Source of the DNA: Campylobacterota bacterium | GTDB lineage: Bacteria; Campylobacterota; Campylobacteria; Campylobacterales; Sulfurovaceae | Reading direction: 5' to 3' | Assembly (NCBI GenBank): GCA_030595845.1 | Contig: JAUVCL010000057.1 | Coordinates: forward strand, 1-11,071 | DNA length: 11,071 nucleotides | Shown here: positions 6,173 to 11,071 of the stretch, one piece after another | How positions within the stretch are numbered: the stretch's first letter is position 1 | Layout of the letters: each line of letters begins with the position of its first letter | The notes under the pieces: generated by a model | Databases searched by the model: none | Seen by the model: the letters and a program-made list of their open reading frames with translations, nothing else | Told to the model about the DNA's origin: nothing | Translations under genes and position numbers: made by a program

Positions 6173-8758
6173 TTAGGCTCTCTTTTTTAGCATTAACCAT
6201 TTATCTGCTTCCATGATGAACACCAATCCAAGCGCAACAATGGCAAGTGATGACCAGGTATTAAAAGAAACAGGCTGTACAGAAAGTACGTTTTGCATAA
6301 AAGGAATATGCATACATGCAATATGTAAAAGCTGCGTAAAAATGACCCAGAGTATTAAAAACATACTGTTTCTATAACCGATCTTATGGAGGTAGTTGAT
6401 CTCTGTTCTAGCATTAAAAACGTGTACATTTTCAAAAAGGACCATTAGAAGCAATATGATGTTTCTGGCACCTTCAACACTCTCTCCGCTTTGCAGCAAA
6501 ATATAAAAAAGAACAAATGAAACGAGACCTATATACAAGCCGCCCACTACAATACGTCTAAGCATGAGTTTATTGAATATAGGTTCCTGAGGTGACCTTG
6601 GTTTTCTTTTTAAAAGCCCCGGTTCTGCTTTCTCAAGTGCGAGCATCACATCTTCTATCCCATTGGTCACCAAGTTTAACCATAAAAGTTGTACGGGGAG
6701 TAGAGGTAAAGGCAGTCCAGTAATGAAAGAGAGCATCACTAAAATCAACTCTGCAAAGCCTGTAGATATGAGTAAGTAGATGACTTTTCTGATGTTATCA
6801 TGTGCCCGTCTTCCTTCTTCTATACCATTGATAATGGAGGCAAAATTATCGTCTGTCAAGATGATGTCGGAGGTGGCTTTAGCGATGTCAGTTCCACTTT
6901 TTCCCATAGCCACACCAATGTTGGCATGCCGTAGGGCAGGGGCATCATTAACACCATCTCCTGTGACTGCTACATAATGTCCCAGTGTCTGATAAGCCAT
7001 GACTATTTTCATTTTCTGTTCCGGTGTGACACGGGAAAACACGCTAATATCTTTTAACTCCTCAGCCTTTTCTCCATGCTCTTCCCATGCTAACAATTCA
7101 TGTTCACTCATAACACCTGCATCGGAAGAGGCAATGCCAAGTTCTTGAGCTATACATAGAGCAGTATTAGGGTGGTCACCTGTGATCATGACGACTCTGA
7201 TACCGGCTTTCTGTGCTTTCTTTATGGCATCAGGACTCTCTTCTCTAACCGGGTCTATGATGGCTACAAAACCCAAATAGGAAAAGTTATTGAGATTGAT
7301 CTTCTCATCATCCTCAGACTCTTTGTGTGCAAGTGCTATGGTTCTATAGCCTTTGAGTGCCCAATCATCTACATCAGCTAATATCGCTTTTTTTTCTTCC
7401 TCTGTGACATCACAGTGTTCCAGTACCGTCTCAGGTGAACCTTTGGAAAACTGAAAGACTTTATCATCCTGTTCCAGCATAACTGCGGAAAATCTATTGA
7501 TAGGCTCATAGGGTATTTCATCTATCTTTCTATAAGACTTTGAACCTTTGATATAAGATTCATCTGCATTCTGGGCAAAGCGTGCCAAAGCGATATCGAC
7601 CTGGTCTCCAAAGAAGTCAACATCTCCCTCTTCTGACTCTTCATAATGCATCTCGTTACAGAGTATAGAAGCCAAATAGACTTTGTCATGGGCTTCATTT
7701 ATAGTGTTGGTATCATAGACTTTCGTAGGTGAGATAAAATATTCTACTGAGAGTTTATTTTGTGTAAGTGTTCCTGTTTTGTCAGAGGCTATGAGTGTAC
7801 AGGCTCCCAGTCCTTCTATGGCAGCGAGTTTACGTACGATGACATTACGTTTGGACATAGAAAGAGAAGCAGAGGTAAGTGCTACAGTTATGGCAACAGG
7901 AAGACCTTCTGGTATGGTAGAAACAGCAAGTGCTACAGAGAAGAGAAAGAGAGCATAAAAAGTCATACCTTTGAACAAGCCTATAGCAAAGAGTATCACA
8001 ACCATGACACCGATGACTATGGAGATAGTAAAAGAGAGCTTCTCCATCTTTTCCAGCAGAGGAATCTTAGCTTTGGACTTTTTAGAAAGAAGCTGTGCTA
8101 TTTTCCCTGCTTCTGTATCTTTCCCTATGGCAGATACCATACCTGTAGCTCTTCCCGAAGAGATATAGGTACCTGCAAAAAGCATATTTTTCCTCTCAGG
8201 GAGTAAGAGTTTTGGAGCATCACTTAAAAAAAGTGCATCTTTGTTCACATCTACCGACTCTCCTGTAAGCAAAGATTCATCGACCATGAGATTTTTACTT
8301 TCATGTAGTCTTATATCTGCAGATACTTTTGTACCTGGTTCAAATATGAGAATATCACCAGGTACAATGTATCGGCTATCCACTTCTTGTAAAACATCAT
8401 CTCTGAGTACCATGGCATTGGCTTTAATGAGATTTTCGAGCAGTTTTGCTTTTTTAGAGGCAGAATACTCTTGGTAAGTACCAATGACAGCATTCAAGAG
8501 TAAAACCATTAAAATAAAACCTGCATCTGTATACTCTTGAATCAGAAGAGCCATAAACGTTGCAAGTAGTAAAATATAGATGATTGGGCTTTTAAATTGT
8601 TGTAAAAAATGTGCAAAGAGTGTTTTGTCTGGTTCGGATGGAAGAATATTTAGACCATATTCTTTTTGTCTTTTAGCGACTTCATCTCTAGTTAAACCAG
8701 AGGCATTGGTACTGAGTGCTAAGAATGATTCATCAATATTTTTTGTATGAAACTGCAT
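6173..8758 (-). CDS. P2-type cation-transporting ATPase (Ca2+-ATPase-like)
   Basis: Membrane pump that uses ATP through a phospho-aspartate to move a cation. Counting from the upstream in-frame ATG at 8776 (867 residues): N-terminal cation-ATPase domain, TGES (171-174, actuator), IPEGLP (288-293, M4), DKTGTLT (332-338, phosphorylated D332), KGSPE (445-449, nucleotide site), TGDHPNTA (532-539), TGDGVNDAP (605-613) and about ten membrane helices. The architecture is that of SERCA/PMCA-like P2 pumps. In M6 the motif is NLVTNGIED (701-709): the Asp of SERCA NLVTDG is Asn705, while the M5 Glu (E676) is kept, so the transported ion is uncertain. I place the start at 8758 because AGGAGG sits six bases before that ATG, giving 861 residues. 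The 8776 ATG overlaps the flavoprotein stop as TAATG but has no ribosome site. Probably co-transcribed with the flavoprotein gene. Confidence 0.93.
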   Translation of the reverse strand: MQFHTKNIDESFLALSTNASGLTRDEVAKRQKEYGLNILPSEPDKTLFAHFLQQFKSPIIYILLLATFMALLIQEYTDAGFILMVLLLNAVIGTYQEYSASKKAKLLENLIKANAMVLRDDVLQEVDSRYIVPGDILIFEPGTKVSADIRLHESKNLMVDESLLTGESVDVNKDALFLSDAPKLLLPERKNMLFAGTYISSGRATGMVSAIGKDTEAGKIAQLLSKKSKAKIPLLEKMEKLSFTISIVIGVMVVILFAIGLFKGMTFYALFLFSVALAVSTIPEGLPVAITVALTSASLSMSKRNVIVRKLAAIEGLGACTLIASDKTGTLTQNKLSVEYFISPTKVYDTNTINEAHDKVYLASILCNEMHYEESEEGDVDFFGDQVDIALARFAQNADESYIKGSKSYRKIDEIPYEPINRFSAVMLEQDDKVFQFSKGSPETVLEHCDVTEEEKKAILADVDDWALKGYRTIALAHKESEDDEKINLNNFSYLGFVAIIDPVREESPDAIKKAQKAGIRVVMITGDHPNTALCIAQELGIASSDAGVMSEHELLAWEEHGEKAEELKDISVFSRVTPEQKMKIVMAYQTLGHYVAVTGDGVNDAPALRHANIGVAMGKSGTDIAKATSDIILTDDNFASIINGIEEGRRAHDNIRKVIYLLISTGFAELILVMLSFITGLPLPLLPVQLLWLNLVTNGIEDVMLALEKAEPGLLKRKPRSPQEPIFNKLMLRRIVVGGLYIGLVSFVLFYILLQSGESVEGARNIILLLMVLFENVHVFNARTEINYLHKIGYRNSMFLILWVIFTQLLHIACMHIPFMQNVLSVQPVSFNTWSSLAIVALGLVFIMEADKWLMLKKRA

Positions 8759-8764
8759 CTCATG

Positions 8765-8770
8765 CCTCCT
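8765..8770 (-). promoter_or_regulatory. Perfect Shine-Dalgarno site deciding the ATPase start
   Basis: AGGAGG on the minus strand, six bases before the ATG at 8758. It lies downstream of the other in-frame ATG (8776) and so argues for the shorter ATPase. The intervening ATG at 8763 is out of frame. Confidence 0.7.
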
Positions 8771-8775
8771 GTTCA

Positions 8776-10188
8776 TTAATCTAAATAAGGTATTTCTTTA
8801 ATTCCCATTGTTTTTTTGCCAATTTTTTTGCTGCAAGAGAGTAGAAGCGCATAAAGACCTTCTTCTAAAGTAGGGTGGTAAAAAGGAAGTTGTAACATGT
8901 CATACACTGTGAGTTCCTGCTCCATAGCCCAGGCTAAATGATGTGCCAAATGCTCACCGGCAGGCGTCGCTAGTTGTGCACCTAAAAGTTTTCCGTCACT
9001 TTTTTGTATATAGAGGTTTAGTAAACCTGCATTTTTATTGATGAGGAAGGCTCGTCCCTGCTGTTTGAAGTCGTAACTACAAGTAATGACATTTTCATCA
9101 TCTTTTATCTCTTGGTAATCTTTCCCTATTAAAGCGATGTTAGGATCACTAAATACAATGGCTAATGGTACTTTTCTTTTAAATTTTTTTTGATCTTTTA
9201 CGACATTGTATCCAGCGATCCTACCTTCATCTGCTGCTTCATGAAGCAGAGGTCTGTCCGCATTGACATCACCTGCTATATAAATGGGAAGGTTCTCAAT
9301 CTGCATGGTTTGAGGATCGAAATTAGGCATCCCTCTTTTATCTAAGTCAATACCCAGGTTTTTAAGTTTTAAACTTTCAAGGTTTGGTTTTCTGCCTATG
9401 GCTACCAAGACTTTGTCTACAAGCACTTCATTTTTACTGTTGCTGATCTTTATTTTATCGTCTACCTTAGTCAAAACTGCACGACCAGCACCAAGCCAGA
9501 TGTTAAACTCTTTTTCACAGAGTCCAATCATGTTTTCGTTTACCTTGGGGTCACTGAGTCCACCTATAAATTCTCTTGATTGAACTGCTGTGACTTTAAT
9601 GCCAAGTCTTGAAAGTGCCTGTCCGAGTTCCAAACCTATGACACCCAGTCCAAGTACACCTAAGGTAGCAGGAAGATCTTCCTGCTCAAAGAGTTCATCT
9701 GTGGTGAGGATATACTCTTTAAAGGCTTCCCATTTTGGGTCAAAAACGGGTGTGGATCCTGTAGCGATAATGATCTTTTTGGCCACTATCTCATACTCTT
9801 CCTCATCTTCCACAACTTTGAGTCTGTTGGCATTAATGAATTCTGCTCTGCCTGAGAGTACTTTGTCTCCCAAACGTGTAATGTTTTTAATATTTCCAGC
9901 GACAAGTATATCGCGGTGCTTACGAACTCTTTTGAGAACATCAGGTATGCTAACGCTGAGTTGGTCACTGTTTTTAATACCGCTTTTTTCAAAGTACGCT
10001 CGTTCATGGTAATACTCTGCAATACGGATCAGTGATTTTGAAGGCATACATCCAACCCGTGCGCAGGTTGTACCATAAGGACCATCATTGATCAAAAGAA
10101 AATTGTCTGTTTGTTTTCTAACTTGAGAGAGAGCATACAGGCCTGCTGAACCCGCACCTATGATAGCTACATCTACTTCTTTTTTCAT
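8776..10188 (-). CDS. Dihydrolipoamide dehydrogenase-like flavoprotein disulfide reductase
   Basis: A 470-residue class I pyridine nucleotide-disulfide oxidoreductase, the usual length for the family. FAD site IIGAGSAGLYA (9-19); redox disulfide in TTCARVGCMPSK (40-51) with C42 and C47; ATGST (142-146); NAD(P) site LGLGVIGLELG (179-189); IAGDV (304-308) for FAD; and the dimer-interface base H438 with E443 in HPTLEE. All catalytic residues are present, so it should be an active homodimeric cytosolic disulfide reductase. Lipoamide dehydrogenase is the closest style, but the GTTCARVGC stretch differs from the common GGTCLNVGC. No pyruvate, oxoglutarate or glycine-cleavage genes are adjacent, so its true disulfide substrate is open; a mercuric-reductase-like or other low-molecular-weight thiol reductase is possible. 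The stop codon shares one base with an in-frame ATG of the ATPase. An AAGG ribosome site precedes the ATG by six bases. Confidence 0.92.
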   Translation of the reverse strand: MKKEVDVAIIGAGSAGLYALSQVRKQTDNFLLINDGPYGTTCARVGCMPSKSLIRIAEYYHERAYFEKSGIKNSDQLSVSIPDVLKRVRKHRDILVAGNIKNITRLGDKVLSGRAEFINANRLKVVEDEEEYEIVAKKIIIATGSTPVFDPKWEAFKEYILTTDELFEQEDLPATLGVLGLGVIGLELGQALSRLGIKVTAVQSREFIGGLSDPKVNENMIGLCEKEFNIWLGAGRAVLTKVDDKIKISNSKNEVLVDKVLVAIGRKPNLESLKLKNLGIDLDKRGMPNFDPQTMQIENLPIYIAGDVNADRPLLHEAADEGRIAGYNVVKDQKKFKRKVPLAIVFSDPNIALIGKDYQEIKDDENVITCSYDFKQQGRAFLINKNAGLLNLYIQKSDGKLLGAQLATPAGEHLAHHLAWAMEQELTVYDMLQLPFYHPTLEEGLYALLLSCSKKIGKKTMGIKEIPYLD

Positions 10189-10217
10189 GCCTAACCTTAT
10201 GATTTAATCTGATTTAT

Positions 10218-10223
10218 ATTATA
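10218..10223 (-). promoter_or_regulatory. Probable -10 box of the flavoprotein/ATPase operon
   Basis: TATAAT on the minus strand, preceded directly by TG, 30 bases before the ATG. Expected transcription start is near 10211. No -35 match is seen. It lies about 14 bases from a possible plus-strand -10 box, so the two divergent promoters would overlap. Confidence 0.5.
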
Positions 10224-10236
10224 CATAACTTTCATA

Positions 10237-10242
10237 TAGAAT
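10237..10242 (+). promoter_or_regulatory. Possible -10 box of the NifU-like gene
   Basis: TAGAAT within TATAGAAT, one mismatch to TATAAT. It would start transcription near 10249 with a leader of about 77 bases. A weaker alternative is the CATTAT at 10304-10309, which would give a very short leader. No -35 box decides between them. Confidence 0.3.
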
Positions 10243-10270
10243 AGGGGAATGACACTTCCTCTGATGATTT

Positions 10271-10288
10271 TAGCCTAGTTTTAGGTTA
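10271..10288 (+). repeat. Small hairpin in the leader of the NifU-like gene
   Basis: TAGCCTA (10271-10277) can pair with TAGGTTA (10282-10288) over seven positions including one G-U pair, with loop GTTT. It is immediately followed by a second inverted repeat, TTAGC and GCTAA around TC at 10286-10297, which shares bases with it, so the two structures are alternatives. No U-run follows. It could be an operator or a leader structure; both are weak on sequence alone. Confidence 0.3.
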
Positions 10289-10314
10289 GCTCGCTAAAGT
10301 GGGCATTATATGCT

Positions 10315-10320
10315 AAAGGA
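10315..10320 (+). promoter_or_regulatory. Ribosome binding site of the NifU-like gene
   Basis: AAAGGA five bases before the ATG at 10326, a normal spacing. It supports this start for the only plus-strand gene. Confidence 0.6.
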
Positions 10321-10325
10321 AAAAC

Positions 10326-11071
10326 ATGGATCAAGAAACAAATAATGAGTATGGCGTTAAAGTAGCGATGTTTATTAGTAACCCTAAATATATGGGGACT
10401 ATCTCTGAAGAAGAAGCCAAAGAACTGGGTGCAACTGTTTTTAGCTACACTTACGGAGATGAGGCACTAGGTTACAAACTGACACTTCACTGGGCGATCA
10501 ATACACAAGAAGATTCTATCGTACTTGCACGTTATAGTTATGATGGTGTTGCATCAGGTATAGCAGTAAACCACATGTTGGCACTTATATCTTCCAATAA
10601 AAACATGCCAGAGATAGATAGTATCACTTATCAGGCCTTGGAACGTTTATTGAGAGACAACCCTAATATGGAAGCACTTCCTTCTTCTGAAAGATATGCT
10701 ATTACTTTTGCACTCGATGCTGCAAAATTGGCTGTAAAAAAATATATTAATTCTCCACTAAGTTATGAAGAAGAAACGGTACCTTGTAAAGATACCCCAA
10801 TGAGTATTGCTTCCATTAGAGCGTCTATATCGACACATAATATTGAAACACTTGAGGCAGTTGCAGAGTACACAAAAGCAGGATCTTCAGATAGCTCTTG
10901 TGAAGAAAATCTTTTAAAATTGCTTGAAGTACAAAAGAAAGCAATGGCTGAAGAAAAAGAAGCAGATGATGCTCTTGCTGCTATACCTTTTAAAGATTTA
11001 ACTACAGATCATAGAATCATTGCTGTTGAGACAGCGATTGACAACACGATAAGACAGTTTCTTGTTATGGA
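10326..11071 (+). CDS. NifU-like protein with degenerate cluster-binding cysteines (runs off the right edge)
   Basis: An open frame of 248 complete codons with no stop before the window end. The order fits full-length NifU. Residues 15-140 resemble the IscU/NifU scaffold (NPKYMGTISEEEA at 19-31, then the LRDNP stretch at 109-113). Residues 150-200 resemble a BFD domain (C154, and TKAG 183-186 followed by C192). FKDLTTDHRI (222-231) through IRQFLVM looks like the start of the C-terminal NFU domain. The three scaffold cysteines of NifU appear to be replaced, by L48, V75 and Y124 in my alignment by eye. The BFD part keeps only two of four cysteines. So it is probably a NifU paralogue that no longer builds clusters in the ordinary way, or an assembly partner. 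It is transcribed divergently from the flavoprotein gene. Family assignment is fairly sure; function is unknown. Confidence 0.85.
   Translation, partial: MDQETNNEYGVKVAMFISNPKYMGTISEEEAKELGATVFSYTYGDEALGYKLTLHWAINTQEDSIVLARYSYDGVASGIAVNHMLALISSNKNMPEIDSITYQALERLLRDNPNMEALPSSERYAITFALDAAKLAVKKYINSPLSYEEETVPCKDTPMSIASIRASISTHNIETLEAVAEYTKAGSSDSSCEENLLKLLEVQKKAMAEEKEADDALAAIPFKDLTTDHRIIAVETAIDNTIRQFLVM

Noticed and set aside
7760..8206. 148-codon open frame on the plus strand
   Set aside because: Antisense to the conserved core of the P-type ATPase, low-complexity composition rich in Ser, Tyr, Cys and Arg, no family likeness.
9590..10012. 140-codon open frame on the plus strand
   Set aside because: Antisense to the flavoprotein gene, very Ser-rich, typical of a shadow frame.

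Overview
The window looks like chromosomal DNA of a Campylobacterota bacterium, probably of the Sulfurovum/Sulfurimonas type. The evidence is low G+C, dense same-strand operons, TATAAT-like -10 boxes without clear -35 boxes, and proteins resembling those of sulfur- and hydrogen-oxidising members of the phylum. The assignment comes from gene content and protein style, not from a database search. No tRNA, rRNA, CRISPR array, phage gene or transposase is visible, and there is no gene-free stretch longer than about 140 bases.

All genes except the rightmost read on the minus strand, so the transcriptional order runs right to left. At the right end, a divergent intergenic region (10189-10325) separates a plus-strand NifU-like gene, cut by the window edge, from a minus-strand pair: a dihydrolipoamide-dehydrogenase-like flavoprotein and a P2-type cation ATPase. 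Next, behind its own -10 box, comes a tight three-gene set: a secreted retropepsin-like protease (PF05618 type), a Cys-free inactive transglutaminase fused to seven membrane helices, and a RimK-related ATP-grasp ligase. This trio is known from comparative genomics as a predicted amide-ligase/peptide-modification system spanning the inner membrane, but its substrate is not established.

A 59-bp near-perfect palindrome (2952-3010) follows the trio. The left end is a [NiFe]-hydrogenase operon. Its first gene encodes an unusual 809-residue fusion: a NirB-type FAD/NAD(P)H reductase, a BFD-type [2Fe-2S] domain, a helical linker, and a complete hydrogenase small subunit without Tat signal or membrane anchor. 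The large subunit starts inside the end of this gene (14-bp overlap) and runs off the left edge. The layout suggests a cytoplasmic hydrogenase wired directly to a pyridine-nucleotide reductase in one polypeptide. One proximal-cluster cysteine position of the small subunit is Asn.

The most noteworthy items are the reductase-BFD-small subunit fusion and its altered proximal cluster, the NifU paralogue that has lost its scaffold cysteines, the membrane-spanning ATP-grasp/7TM/retropepsin trio, and the isolated palindrome.
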